64,000 nucleotides of DNA, from assembly GCA_039028975.1 (NCBI GenBank), contig JBCCHB010000061.1, positions 1 to 64,000 of the forward strand. Reading direction: 5' to 3'. The DNA is from JAHBNG01 sp039028975 (lineage in GTDB: Bacteria; Chloroflexota; Anaerolineae; Caldilineales; Caldilineaceae). Below are positions 28,301-36,273 of this stretch, one piece after another. The translations under genes and the position numbers were made by a program. Under the pieces are notes generated by a model, which saw only the letters and a program-made list of their open reading frames with translations, made no database searches and was not told where the DNA came from. How positions within the stretch are numbered: the stretch's first letter is position 1; each line of letters begins with the position of its first letter.

Positions 28301-31300
28301 AATGAAGCGGTCAGCGTCGAGCAGATCGATCTCCAGATCAATGGCGCACCAGCCGAAGGACGGGCGTGGCTGCCAACAACCTCAGGTGAATGGCGCTTCT
28401 ACTGGGAGCCAGGCAACGCCAATATCGATGGTGGCAGCCACGATGTAACGGTTACGGTGACAGATCGCGGTGGTCGGACTGCGCAAGCTACCGGCACGAT
28501 ACTCGTTGACACAACGCCACCTGATCCTGTCGAGATCAGCTTTGCTCTGGCCGACGGCACACCGATTGCCCCTGCTCAGCCGCTCCGTGTGGCAAATCCG
28601 CAGGTTGTCATGGAGTGGACCGGCAGCAGCGACGGCAGCGGCCTCAACAGTTACTATGTTGGCTGGACAGGCGCACCAACCCAGCCGGCTGACCAATTGA
28701 TCGCTCGCTCCCCCAGCGAACCAGAACGCCATGTCTCCAGTTTCACAGAAGGTCAGCTACGCTATGCCCATCTCATCATTGAGGACAATGTGGGCAACCA
28801 GCAGGGCTATGACGTTGGACCCTTCTACTTTGACAGCCCCGCCACACCAGATCTCATCGATGATCTGGCCTATCAAGGATGGGCAACAAGTGGCTATGCT
28901 CAGGTTGGTGCTGACCGCTCGAACAGCCAGGATAGCAGTGGTAATGTCCAAAAGCTCTACACGGGCTGGAATGAGACGGCGCTGCGTTTGCTTTGGGAAG
29001 GAGCCAACTGGAACCATGATGGGGATCTCTTCATCTATCTGGATACGGCGGGCGGCGGCGCAAGCCAAGCCTTAAATCCCTTTAACGATGGCCGCAGCGT
29101 CCAACTCCCGACGCTCAACGGTCCGACCTTTGGCGCAGAGTACATGGTCTGGGTGCAAGATAGTACAACCGCCTTGCTCTACAAAGCCAATGGCAACAAC
29201 TGGGCACAAGAGCGCACCATTACGGACAACTTCCGCTTTGGCGGTGGACGCACGGATCTACGTCTGCCCTTTGCTTGGCTGGGAATAACCACACCCGCCA
29301 GCAGTAGCTTGGGCTTGGTTGCCTTTGCCAGCGACGAGGACGCGTTCACGCTCTGGTCATCGGTCCCCGATCGTAACCCGCTCAATAGCCCGCGTCTTGC
29401 CAACGGTTCGATCGCAGGTGCTGACGTTCTGCAACTGGCGTTGACACAACAACTGCGCTTTGCTTCGTTGGGCAGCGGCATTCGCCCGGCGGAAGGTGTT
29501 TGGCAAGATAGCGATCTGTCGGTACAGATTGAGAGTGTTGATGGGGTTGGCGTAGAGTATCTTAGCTCGGGTCGCTTCGATCTGCTCACACCAGGACAGC
29601 CCATCAGTGCGCAGATGAGGGAGCAGCTTGGCGCAACGCCAGCCCAAGTGGGCAATGGTGACCAACTGACCTTCATTGTACGCTACGAAAACAATGGTAC
29701 GGCACCAGCCACCAATATTCAATTGAATCTGAACGCGGTCAGTGGGCTTAGTGTCAACGGGGGCAGCACCATCAATCTGCCAGATCTAAACCCAGGCGAA
29801 AGTGGTGAGCAACAATTCACGGCGACGGTAACTGGCGGCGACAGCGCACAATTGCTGGTAGCCATTGCCGATGATGTTCACGGCCTCTACGATTGGTTCT
29901 GGTCGCTACATGCGATTGACAACCAGCCACCAACCGCGCCAACCATCGATTATCCTGTTCTCATTGGTCCCGATAACCAGATCGGCGGCACGGTTCAGGA
30001 TCTAGCGGGCGTTGGTCAGATCCAAATCGAAGCGACTGCCCAACCTTCTGGCGGAACCACAACGGTTACCTGTGAACTGGCCATGCCCATCAGTGGTGCC
30101 TGGACTTGTAGCTGGCAGCCAACCAATTTGGCCGGTGTCACGCAGTTCAGCCTGCGTGCCCGAGCCACAGATATTCACGGCAACACCAGTGGCTACAGTG
30201 CCTCTGTGACTGTTCCCGTTGATACCACGCCACCTTCACTCACGCTGGATACCGCTGTCAGCAACAATCTGGCAGATGGCTATCTAAGCACAGCAGATCG
30301 CTTGCTCTCTGGTTTGCTTACGGATGACAGGGGTGGGCAGGCGGTCGAAGTTTGTCTTGATGGTATGCTAAGTTGTACGGTAGTGATGGTGAATGAGCCA
30401 GGTGCAACCACATCAGCTTGGGGTGCCGAACTGCCACTGGTCGAAGCCGATGGCATTACGCAGACGGCAACCATCGTTGGGCTGGATGTAGTCGGCAACC
30501 GTTCTGTGTCCACTGTACTGACCTACCAGCTCGATACCGTGCGACCTGTGGTAGAGGTTAATACTGCGGTCGAGACCCTCGATCTGGGTACCTATCTGGC
30601 AGATCCCTCCGCGTCTATTCTGGAAGGGACTGTTACAGATGGTGGTGGCGTGGCTGGCGTCTTTGTCACAATTGAAGGTCCAACAGGCGCACCAAGCAGC
30701 GCGACCGCGGAACAGAATGGGATCACGTGGCGCTTGCGTCCCGAGTTGCAGGTGCCAGGAGCCTATACGTTGATTGTGCAGGCCCAGGATCTGGCGGGCA
30801 ACATCGGCACCTACGGAACATATCAGCTAACTGTTACGGGCACGCCGCCTACCCAATCCATTGCCTATGTTTGGGACGGTGGCGCAGGTGATACCAATTG
30901 GAGCAGCGCGGCCAACTGGTCACCCAATGGCGTGCCAACCGCGGTTGATAGCGTACGCTTTGGTAACAGCACCAGCGGCCAAATTCTGCTGGATGTGGAT
31001 GCAATTGTCACTGCACTCACCATCGATGCTGGCTTCAGTGGCACCCTGCGCTTTGGGGAACGGCATATAACCGTCAATGGCGACTTCCAACAAAGCGGTG
31101 GGGCAGTCGATCTGGAAAGTGGCCACCTCCTTGTGACTGGTTCCTTCAACAGTGTCGGTGGTAACTTTACACCAGGTACAGGACGCGTCGTGATGAATCC
31201 ACAAGGGAACCAGATGCTCACGACACCGCCTCTCTATGATTTCCAGATTGGCTTGGGAGCGTTGGGCTACTGGAAATTTAATGAAGGCGGTGGCACGGTC

Positions 31301-33625
31301 GTTCACGATGCATCGGGCAATCGCAATGCGGGTACGTTGACAGGTTCGCCTCTCTGGCAAAGTGATGGGCCACAATTGGCCAACAATGCTGGCTCTCTTA
31401 CCTTTGATGGCGTTGATGATTTTGTCACACTGGGAGTGGCTGGCGAGCTTGGCGAACTGGTAAGCAACTTTAGTGTGGCGAGCTGGATCTATCCGACCGA
31501 ACTCACCGGGAGCCAGCGCATGATCTCGACAGCGCGTAACGGCAATGTGGGCTGGGGCTTTGGCACATTGGAGAATGGCCTACGCTTCACCCTGTACGGT
31601 CGCCTCAACTATGACTCGACCACCATTGCGCTACCGCTCAATACCTGGACGCACGTTGTGGCTGTGCTGGATAGCAACAACACTGTTACCTTCTATGTCA
31701 ACGGTGCGGTGGCGGAAACAGTGGCAGGTGGTGGGGATGGCCTGCCCAATCCGACGGATCCCATCATGATCGGTGCGGCAACGGCTATCAACGGCAGCAC
31801 CCCCGTGGATCTATGGCCCGGTAGCTTGGATGACCTGTATGTCTATGATCGTGCGCTATCGACCAACGATGTGATTCTCCTGGCCGCGGGGCAATCGCCT
31901 GCAGGAAACATCGGTACCATCACGCTCGGGCAACCGCTGGGGATCGATGGCAATCTGGTCCTCAATGGCTATCAACTCGATGTGGATGCAACCAATAGCC
32001 ACCGCGTGACCATCAATGGCGATCTCTTTGCCAACGGCGGTGACTTTGCCGCCCACAACGGCACGGTTTACTTCACCGGCAGCAGCGACCAGTTTGTCGA
32101 CGCGGCTGGATTGACCTTCAACCATGTCGTCTTCCGCAACAGCAGCAGTGGGTTGGTCGGTTTCTGGCCGCTGGATGAGCAGCAAAATGGCGTGACGCCA
32201 GATGTCACGACCAACGGCACTAATGGAGACGTCGAGGGCGCAACCGTGGTGGCAGGCTCACCGGCGAGCGCAAACGCGTTGCACTTCAATGGCACCAATC
32301 AACGTGTGGTCATGGGTAATCCGGGTCTGCTTAACTTCGAGGGCGCTATCACCCTGGCCGCGTGGATCAATCCAGAGACGTTCGATGGCACCCAAAGTGT
32401 TCTGTCCCATGGCTACAGCTTGTCGCCTCAAGGTGAGGTTGCCTTCCGCATCGTCAACGGCAACTACCAAATTGGATCGTGGGATGGTGTACGTTATGCA
32501 GCTATGGCCCCAGCACCACCTGCTGATCTAAATAGCTGGGTCCATTTGGCTGGGACGTATGATGGCACAACCTGGCGGCTCTATCGCAATGGTGTCGCGA
32601 TCGCGGCGCAGCCAGCGAACACAGGTTCTCTACTCGTTAACGGCGGGTGGGCCATCGGTGGACGAGCCGATGGTGGCGACCGTTTCTTCCAAGGGGCCAT
32701 CGATGATGTGCTGATCTACAATGTGGCCCTTACGCCAGAACAGATCGCACAACTGGCCTCTGGAAAGTTGGGGCAAGTCTCTGCTGCCGCAGCGGATTCG
32801 CCAGCCCTGAATTCGATCCAGACTGAAGCTGGTGGTGTACGGCTCTTGTCACCATTGCATGTGGCAGGCAACCTAACCCTCAAAGATGGTGTGTTAGATA
32901 CATCGACTGGCAACCACAACATTGCCCTTGGCGGTAATCTTGTGCAGGAGGGGGGCAACTTCAATGCTCGTGGCGGTACCGTGATCTTCGATGGTGCATC
33001 TGGCACAACGCAGACCATCGATGCCATGCAGATGACATTCGCCAATGTCGAAATTGGGCCAGATGTCACCGTGCGTACGGGTGGTGCCATGATGCGTACT
33101 GGGATGCTCCATAGCCAGGGTCAAACCGAGGAAACACGTGCTGTTGATGGCGAGGGCCGGCTGCATTATGGCTTGGCAGAGGTGACACTTGATGTGAAAG
33201 ATGCCACGGATTTCGATGCGATGACGATTACCCGGGTCGAGACTAACAGCCCCAATGCAGCGCCCACCACTGGAAGTGGAACCCATTGGTTGTTCAACAC
33301 CGAAGGGGACGAGTACGTGGTTGATCTCACGTTGCCCCATGATGATGTGAATGGGCCTGGTGTCTGTTACCATCTAGGAGATGGAGAATGGGACTTCTTT
33401 GCTGACCAAACAAGCGGCGAAAATGTCACTCGCCACGATGTCGAGTCGCTCAACGGCGAATGGGCCGTCGGCTTTACACCTGGCCAAACCGACCATGCGT
33501 TATTCTTGCCGCTTTTCCATTCGGAACGCGCCACAGTGGGATCCGATAGTGATAGCGAACTCGAGGAGCAGCCAATTTTGACAAACCCAGCAACCCAGCT
33601 TTTCTTGCCAATCATTCAGGGCTAA
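19337..33625 (+). CDS. Giant secreted multidomain protein (TSP3, Ig-like, LamG x3), 4762 residues
   Basis: Residues 1-35 form a signal peptide (LFFTLCICIWSLASPAHTA). Residues about 75-330 resemble a LolA-like beta domain, and two hydrophobic helices follow at about 368-413. Thrombospondin type 3 calcium-binding repeats occur at about 482-580 (DTDGDGLSDAEE, DNDGDGVPDRVD) and 1535-1670 (DTDGDGLDDNVE). A Gly/Ala-rich hydrophobic stretch lies at about 1150-1320. Ig-like modules begin near 2235; LamG domains sit at about 2483-2702, 3974-4185 and 4274-4475. A DOMON/CBM9-like domain is at 3170-3318 and a DUF11-like segment at 3433-3505. Beta repeats of the type GNLTLKDG and GTVIFDG surround the last two LamG domains. 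The tail ends QLFLPIIQG. It is likely a surface adhesin or matrix protein, but this is inferred. The frame is unbroken across 14.3 kb. Confidence 0.93.
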   Translation: MTTQKAARSVKRFLWILLFFTLCICIWSLASPAHTAESESSLSLNSQQQNSEPSASTEHGASDYTPQRFLMPVRSLIETTTEHFTARQAMKQAWERVQDAGTYTFSADIVQRSIPTLSVANVGQRSRQYAYYLEGDTNLPDEQLRLKLWTQNGSVLDPDSATEIEVDGEQARARRGKGAWETIDNFTGFFAPEGDFLTYLVAAKAIQEHGQETRNGITFTRYTFEIDGPRYARHVHQQLTEQLRSSGELPHGITLELPTQYVEMTGTGELWIDGRGLPLRQVLQLHFPAQNSTTQSQGSHSTKADITVNFSGFPKVLPLQAANVAIERTLTSFVNSSASSILGGIVAETNNLLADASTWQAIRSMVQVLGFLLLFAISVLYLIRFRQRRAVYHAVVFSVVASLIGTPLLQNHHMVRFLTAQSARAAEHQAQQSRQALAESLQPRAASADTTHLAVNNLPSLAALPMMQAQGAPPDCNATIAGDTDGDGLSDAEEALLGTAVDKADSDADLLTDCEEVAGMLYQGQRWYSDPNAPDTNLDGLGDGIEWNAADPDLDNDGTPDFRDIDNDGDGVPDRVDSSPNQVLRNNNGTLSTFTEDAPFHLNVDGLMADSYAYVEFQIQPTNPDRLWYAYNVLDWPGTDINGDGVAEAPDRFGQVQDHDGVTFFDLCQTSGGAATNGNCMMSPGANGDLRLIPMLEIELGYLNNLPPQDVLDNYGISVRPLNNSGSRQVAYVPLQMVTDPDTDARVAFYGKMIYLATGSWSTQRVNLVWALQMLNDLCHETDTAGNCIDLEANVPQIVQTYYDQWHLTGLNVREDHGVEQAIAYEDPAVDDNVEDDRYLAQLANGLDQTFIAARDCEQVIDGACIGNGERDITIAEIGRRFDRSTNNGVSETERWGLGNRFGVETQQFSHQDESLVLTASTITEGILNQAFGTASYDPTLLFARTEHFRSLNLDALDEDNRYTRQLNTNTNQTKGVRVSLNMGPGTPLQTYSSLSWTPYTFDQSANQWRTVAPELYAQELERRYSQAAAGQDPNLTAGQLFLAQLLYSRLQFGHGRLIAFGDAILTSAAEVDEVIAEANGAIDVIAPFEGALLTIVTELILEVPTEQFPRIAQLGMSLLSDEQIGEGGLISDITNVLRNIGPIDQSTDARALGINTLSAALFVAGSILTIAGTFIDDPLLSGVGTLFVIASSILSDIVDAIFAIHGAVANLVQNSAQTVGSATVNVLTGRVGLIGGSSAASAIGLIISQGIIWGLFVYQVVSNDIGPGDAAFNILLAQTIAATIITVLFFLLSLTVAGAIVAAVVGIVDGLLFALCQFGVDICDFSISGTIANFFTGISGDTFIRTDEEGLNINIGRFDLQPLAHRQQLIDGSTVRVSTVITTQIENTTPADRDLARRYSEYSFRQNTFQYELAQSEFSVDAAPGQMRNEWMLNEFDRYERSGVSVPLYRGTANSGELSTDVPLEARINFAPRLFVNFGYALTGYQCDDFTGCDQNTVIDSLSVNLTNNLYLDVFPATLDEFYDVRTWSFMRPPNDHDGDGLIGRHRGGNDPNDTIDECSGLCWDTDGDGLPDGFEIAQSQVGIRNGGFALDATQSDTDGDLLTDAQEIRLGTNPTQRDTDGDGLDDNVEVAGWDFEFAPGRITRVYPDPLQSDGDGDGMSDGIERSLYMGDPAAFPFHPRVPNAGPVSMVHTIDDADGIVAVGQNVTYEAALQNSSPNEFFVEGSLNTTYPGQFGGGAEQQTILLTSNENAIETRQQNIQGPSGNVNIVSQVNAQLRRGTLAEWAWLQEQGSGIDTYRLGTVGSFHLPTAVAAVRTAAEQIVVGLATSEETTASTISDANGALVSTIRRGQWHAFLQPRFFGRSQFNDPIYLGGDINVGSDQEIANYPPGVACNNNGHCLIVWSAREPNQSLQVYGTLYRGGELSAPLLSTRISAPTPNGHQLFPVAASDGQDFLVVWSEQYADGRIDLTARTVDGLAANDDFTETLDGQLGAIRQFNLFDANSGTMSRNLFPAITATNSDYLIAWQHVNSSGNESNIYAFHVEPGPAYTIGSRQPLTPNGGIYRRPDVAYDPVRDQSLIVYVDRFLRVWARGINEFGPSPQTVLIGSGLHLNTRPQASYMQINEGTETDGWLVYWIGFASSQVQALSPNLDVRSQQTLQWPARVEPSSATLSCANETCLVAAAQSGSSGVTTGGAQLYGAELRLNQQNPPLGSFDITESTRLIVDGDAPAITFDSTQNAVVPGSTVIIGLTVDDPSSSVVDVQATINGQSVPIVGSGRSWAISWTAPNGSGSHTIAVQATDTVGNVGNGTATINLDSSMPQVALTAPANDIYVPYRNGDGQLAIDLSGTANDSAGIRAATVEVVPGVGGAISIDEGNWAVAYPIFGGSNEQSASPDPAMTFQTTVRATDNAEPSGNLTVLEQSINVDGRSPIAAIPALEDVEAINDTMTINGLMTDPGTVAAGVSEAEIAFVPLESVAALDTLYFHAPFDEDSRARSFEDVSIAAHLLRCDDNHCPQPGADGQYGNALNFDGADDFVYAAPDATIGALAETGLTVAAWIRPDRVTGVQRIVGHARTNSNSGFTFATENNGLFFTTFNVHKYAAPNLGLQSGQWHHVAAVMTVENASTNHVTFYVDGVERATVDHTAPGIANLVDRLMIGAYTQNGSTAITNHFDGRIDDVQIYGVPLSATDISALVQRWRPIDQVTSNGSTANWSFPLPADLENVYQIHVRGEDAAGNRNNHRRDWRQWQGEIDTKPPEATISVVYGGIASARYTTYSADISDLNLDENSLTFVCAVNSEDRHFLDAPWWTDGADGEPRLVRLTPSCTVPGVQSGNVTLQVCDTLGHCTTTSVNETLTLPANPNLYAAVTSPAHETVHTSTAPVTISGIVDGPPGSSGLTLYANDEIIYQTANPPANWSTTWTPPAEGKYHLRVHYSVAANGEYESDFDHVLWVDATAPTITLAAGALSTADLNGFEHVIFSGTVNEAVSVEQIDLQINGAPAEGRAWLPTTSGEWRFYWEPGNANIDGGSHDVTVTVTDRGGRTAQATGTILVDTTPPDPVEISFALADGTPIAPAQPLRVANPQVVMEWTGSSDGSGLNSYYVGWTGAPTQPADQLIARSPSEPERHVSSFTEGQLRYAHLIIEDNVGNQQGYDVGPFYFDSPATPDLIDDLAYQGWATSGYAQVGADRSNSQDSSGNVQKLYTGWNETALRLLWEGANWNHDGDLFIYLDTAGGGASQALNPFNDGRSVQLPTLNGPTFGAEYMVWVQDSTTALLYKANGNNWAQERTITDNFRFGGGRTDLRLPFAWLGITTPASSSLGLVAFASDEDAFTLWSSVPDRNPLNSPRLANGSIAGADVLQLALTQQLRFASLGSGIRPAEGVWQDSDLSVQIESVDGVGVEYLSSGRFDLLTPGQPISAQMREQLGATPAQVGNGDQLTFIVRYENNGTAPATNIQLNLNAVSGLSVNGGSTINLPDLNPGESGEQQFTATVTGGDSAQLLVAIADDVHGLYDWFWSLHAIDNQPPTAPTIDYPVLIGPDNQIGGTVQDLAGVGQIQIEATAQPSGGTTTVTCELAMPISGAWTCSWQPTNLAGVTQFSLRARATDIHGNTSGYSASVTVPVDTTPPSLTLDTAVSNNLADGYLSTADRLLSGLLTDDRGGQAVEVCLDGMLSCTVVMVNEPGATTSAWGAELPLVEADGITQTATIVGLDVVGNRSVSTVLTYQLDTVRPVVEVNTAVETLDLGTYLADPSASILEGTVTDGGGVAGVFVTIEGPTGAPSSATAEQNGITWRLRPELQVPGAYTLIVQAQDLAGNIGTYGTYQLTVTGTPPTQSIAYVWDGGAGDTNWSSAANWSPNGVPTAVDSVRFGNSTSGQILLDVDAIVTALTIDAGFSGTLRFGERHITVNGDFQQSGGAVDLESGHLLVTGSFNSVGGNFTPGTGRVVMNPQGNQMLTTPPLYDFQIGLGALGYWKFNEGGGTVVHDASGNRNAGTLTGSPLWQSDGPQLANNAGSLTFDGVDDFVTLGVAGELGELVSNFSVASWIYPTELTGSQRMISTARNGNVGWGFGTLENGLRFTLYGRLNYDSTTIALPLNTWTHVVAVLDSNNTVTFYVNGAVAETVAGGGDGLPNPTDPIMIGAATAINGSTPVDLWPGSLDDLYVYDRALSTNDVILLAAGQSPAGNIGTITLGQPLGIDGNLVLNGYQLDVDATNSHRVTINGDLFANGGDFAAHNGTVYFTGSSDQFVDAAGLTFNHVVFRNSSSGLVGFWPLDEQQNGVTPDVTTNGTNGDVEGATVVAGSPASANALHFNGTNQRVVMGNPGLLNFEGAITLAAWINPETFDGTQSVLSHGYSLSPQGEVAFRIVNGNYQIGSWDGVRYAAMAPAPPADLNSWVHLAGTYDGTTWRLYRNGVAIAAQPANTGSLLVNGGWAIGGRADGGDRFFQGAIDDVLIYNVALTPEQIAQLASGKLGQVSAAAADSPALNSIQTEAGGVRLLSPLHVAGNLTLKDGVLDTSTGNHNIALGGNLVQEGGNFNARGGTVIFDGASGTTQTIDAMQMTFANVEIGPDVTVRTGGAMMRTGMLHSQGQTEETRAVDGEGRLHYGLAEVTLDVKDATDFDAMTITRVETNSPNAAPTTGSGTHWLFNTEGDEYVVDLTLPHDDVNGPGVCYHLGDGEWDFFADQTSGENVTRHDVESLNGEWAVGFTPGQTDHALFLPLFHSERATVGSDSDSELEEQPILTNPATQLFLPIIQG

Positions 33626-33632
33626 AGCGCAA

Positions 33633-33691
33633 AAAAGCACTGATGTTTCTTGATACAAATCGCGTGTACTCTCGAATTCATCAGTGCTTTT
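33633..33691 (+). terminator. Terminator hairpin of the giant gene
   Basis: A 13-bp perfect stem (AAAAGCACTGATG with CATCAGTGCTTTT) closes a 33-base loop eight bases after the stop codon and ends in a short T-run. The large loop is atypical, so a regulatory or attachment-like hairpin is an alternative. Confidence 0.7.
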
Positions 33692-33712
33692 GAACGATAA
33701 AGGAGCCCCCAT

Positions 33713-33799
33713 ATGTCATCGGACCGAGACCACAAGTGGAAAAGAGAACGGATGACGACTCTAACTTCCCAAGTGAACAACCCGCTTCGACCCCGATAA
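33713..33799 (+). CDS. Possible 28-residue ORF with strong ribosome-binding site
   Basis: ATAAAGGAGCCCCCAT before the ATG is among the best ribosome-binding sites in the window. The frame encodes MSSDRDHKWKRER and 15 further residues. Another frame continues to 33942 with a Ser/Pro-rich, basic sequence ending LNLNEM, so this could be a frameshifted relic of one gene of about 77 codons. It matches nothing I recognise. Confidence 0.3.
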   Translation: MSSDRDHKWKRERMTTLTSQVNNPLRPR

Positions 33800-33959
33800 G
33801 CACCTACGCAGCTCTCCGGTTAGAAGGGGGGCAAGCACCCTATAGCCGCTCTAAGATTAGTGGCAACACGGTGGTGCGCTCAGGTAGAGGCACGTCGCCT
33901 TCGAAATCAATATCTCGCCCGTTAAATCTGAATGAGATGTAGATGAACCTCTACAACAA

Positions 33960-34592
33960 TTAAGACGTCTGCTTAGCAACCTCAAACTGAATGAACTCTG
34001 GCAAATAGTCGGGTGCACAGCCACGCGCAACTGGATCACCCTTATACAACCCCAACCGTTCTCCTAACGCGATACAGCGTGACCGATATTTCGGATCATG
34101 AACGCCAATTTGTCCTGCTGTAAAATTCATGGCCCACTGCACTTCGGGTTCGGCCAAAGCCATATCTACTTCTAGTGAATCGAGTAGCGCATTGGCATTG
34201 TCATGCGGTATTTTGCCCATCCAGCGCAAACGGGCTTGATGATACCAAAACAGGCGGCGTAGCAGCGGCGCGTCTGCTTTTTCCCAGCTTTCCAAAAGCG
34301 CAATCGTTTTTTTGCTTTTTGTTAACTGGTTCGCCAATAGCCAATCAACAATCTGCACGCACTCGTCCACCTCATGACTCTGCAAATCATCAACCATCTG
34401 ATTGATAACGTCTTGGGTAAGGTGATTTTTGTCTAGGATCAGGACTGCCAACATGCGAGGATAAAGTTTTTCGCTTGTCCACAGTTCCATAGCTAAATCA
34501 TGGTCTTTTTTGATTTCCTTCGCTATTTTCTTTAGATCGCCCAGCTTGATATTATCTGTGCTGAGTTGAGTTAAAAGTGTTTCAATATTCAT
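33960..34592 (-). CDS. DNA alkylation repair (AlkD-like) HEAT-repeat protein
   Basis: From the ATG at 34592 the protein has 210 residues and is almost wholly helical: MNIETLLTQLSTDNIKLGDLKKIAKEIKKD-type repeats, LAMELWTSEKLYPRMLAVLI, QIVDWLLANQL, RLFWYHQARLRWMGK and EVQWAMNFTAGQIGVHD. This matches the AlkD-like superfamily of HEAT-like repeats that bind damaged DNA, in particular the branch ending CAPDYLPEFIQFEVAKQ. Glycosylase activity is not certain, since catalytic residues could not be checked. A longer frame from 34625 adds only a Lys-rich leader. Confidence 0.7.
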   Translation of the reverse strand: MNIETLLTQLSTDNIKLGDLKKIAKEIKKDHDLAMELWTSEKLYPRMLAVLILDKNHLTQDVINQMVDDLQSHEVDECVQIVDWLLANQLTKSKKTIALLESWEKADAPLLRRLFWYHQARLRWMGKIPHDNANALLDSLEVDMALAEPEVQWAMNFTAGQIGVHDPKYRSRCIALGERLGLYKGDPVARGCAPDYLPEFIQFEVAKQTS

Positions 34593-34625
34593 ATCTGCTT
34601 TCTTCTTCAAACTCCCCTTTTTCAA

Positions 34626-35005
34626 AAACTCCTGTTCTCGTTCCTATCTATCGAGTGCAAATGGTAAATTGTCTGGCTGCCCCCGAGCGATCGGTCTCGC
34701 CGTCCACCTATCCGAATTGTATGCTATAACCGAATAACAGTTGGAGCCAGGAAAAAGAGGCGTAGGTGGTAGTCGCCCCAGAGTCGAACATGACACTTGT
34801 GTAATCGGTGCTTCACAATGACACCGGTTCAATTTCTTCGTAATACATGTTACCGCCCAAATACGATACAGCGATGCCCACGGACAGCCACAATCTCGGC
34901 GTGAGGCTGGCTCGCCAGCGCCCAGGGCTGCGACGGACCAACAGGAGAAGTTTGATTTCCCTAGAGCTGGACTCATTGAAGTTGGTCAAAAAACTGGACC
35001 GTCCG
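34626..35005. other. Intergenic region between two minus-strand genes
   Basis: About 380 bases without a recognisable gene. A 110-codon minus-strand frame (34644-34976) has a composition unlike neighbouring proteins and no motif. No repeat copy or terminator was recognised. It should hold the promoter of the AlkD-like gene. Confidence 0.4.
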
Positions 35006-35899
35006 TCACACTATGCCCGCGAGTAGTTGCTTGCCGTGGCTCCACTGTCTGGGAGACTGCCCATACATGCGCTTGAACTCTCGGCTGAATTGAGAGGAAC
35101 TCACGTAGCCCACGTCCATTGCCGCTTCATTCACATTCATTCCTCCGGCAATCTTCATGGCAGCCTTGTTTAGCCGCATAGACTTCACAAACTGGATGGG
35201 CGACATTGTGGTCGCCTGCTTGAATTTGCGGTGGAACACGGCCCGGCTCATCCCCACCTGTGCGGCCAACTCTTCGATGGAGACCGCTTCGTCTAGGCTC
35301 GAAGACATATACTCAATTGCCCGAGCGATTTCATTGCCCACACCAAATGCGCGCCGTGCGGAATCGCCTGCATCCCCCTTCAATATAGCGTAGTAGACCT
35401 CCCGAAGCCGACCGTCCCCAAGTACCGTCGTGTCTGCCGGGTTATCCTCCAATTGCAGCAGCCGCAACAGCGCTTCGGCGAATGCGTCGTCCCAGCGAGC
35501 GAGTGCAAGCCCCTGTGGGAGCGGGCCGCCCTTGGGCTTGCGGATGGCACCAGCCGCGCTTTCCATCTCAATTGACAGTTCGGTCATCACTCTCGTATCC
35601 AGAGAGATAAACGCGCCCAGGAGGGGATTGTCCGGCGAAGCCGTAGGTGTCCCCGCCTCCACCGGCATCGACATGGTGCAACACAGGTATTGACTGCTGT
35701 CGTATACATATCTCTTACCATCCAATATCGCTTCCTTGGCCCCGCTCACGATGGCTACAAGTGTGGGTTCGTAGACCGCAGGAGCGCAGGGTATCGGCTG
35801 GGTAACCCGGAATAGTTGCACCCCCTTCACCCCAGTTTCCACCATGCCATCCTCGCTGACCCTGTTTTCAATGAGTTGTTTTATTTGTTGTTTGCTCAT
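35006..35899 (-). CDS. AraC family transcriptional regulator
   Basis: The 297-residue protein has an N-terminal AraC-type sensing domain (VYEPTLVAIVSGAKEAILDG, then YLCCTMSMPVEAG). The C-terminal double helix-turn-helix follows: VSIEELAAQVGMSRAVFHRKF, split as VSIEELAAQVG and SRAVFHRKFKQ, then NVNEAAMDVGYVSSSQFSREF. Regulators with this N-terminal module often control neighbouring short-chain dehydrogenase genes. Here a divergent SDR/molybdenum hydroxylase operon starts 375 bp away and is the likely target. It probably binds a small aldehyde-like or aromatic ligand; the ligand is unknown. Confidence 0.9.
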   Translation of the reverse strand: MSKQQIKQLIENRVSEDGMVETGVKGVQLFRVTQPIPCAPAVYEPTLVAIVSGAKEAILDGKRYVYDSSQYLCCTMSMPVEAGTPTASPDNPLLGAFISLDTRVMTELSIEMESAAGAIRKPKGGPLPQGLALARWDDAFAEALLRLLQLEDNPADTTVLGDGRLREVYYAILKGDAGDSARRAFGVGNEIARAIEYMSSSLDEAVSIEELAAQVGMSRAVFHRKFKQATTMSPIQFVKSMRLNKAAMKIAGGMNVNEAAMDVGYVSSSQFSREFKRMYGQSPRQWSHGKQLLAGIV

Positions 35900-36072
35900 G
35901 CAACCAATGTAGCACTAGTAAACGCACAATGCAACCGCAATGATACAATTAGGCATGTTTTCGAGATTATTTCGCCTAGATATACTCAATCTTGAGAGTT
36001 ATAATTGTTTCAGGTATGGAAAGCACCTGTTGCAAAACTAACTACTAACTAAGTGGAACCAATAAAGCTTTA

Positions 36073-36160
36073 GAACAAAGATTGCGAAGATTACACAGAT
36101 TTAAGAGAACAATCTGTGTAATCTTCTAATCCCTGTTTTCTAAATTCTTTTTAGGATTAC
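36073..36160. repeat. Dispersed hairpin repeat, copy 1 (family D)
   Basis: A perfect 16-bp inverted repeat (GAAGATTACACAGATT at 36086-36101 and AATCTGTGTAATCTTC at 36111-36126) is followed by ATCCCTGTTTTCTAAATTC. The pattern, including the trailing CCCxGTTTxCTAATTTC, recurs at 44342-44425. It lies in the divergent gap between the AraC and SDR genes, so it could also be a regulatory site. Confidence 0.6.
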
Positions 36161-36273
36161 TTTAACAAGGGTTGCTGGCAGGAGCATTAAAATAGAGCAG
36201 GAGAGTTTTTCCAAGTACACCCCAATTACCTACTTTACAGAGTACTAAGCACGCAAAACAAGGAATTTGAACA

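Noticed and set aside
34644..34976. 110-codon minus-strand open frame between the AlkD-like and AraC genes
   Set aside because: No ribosome-binding site, no motif, and Cys/Arg/Ser-rich composition unlike neighbouring proteins.
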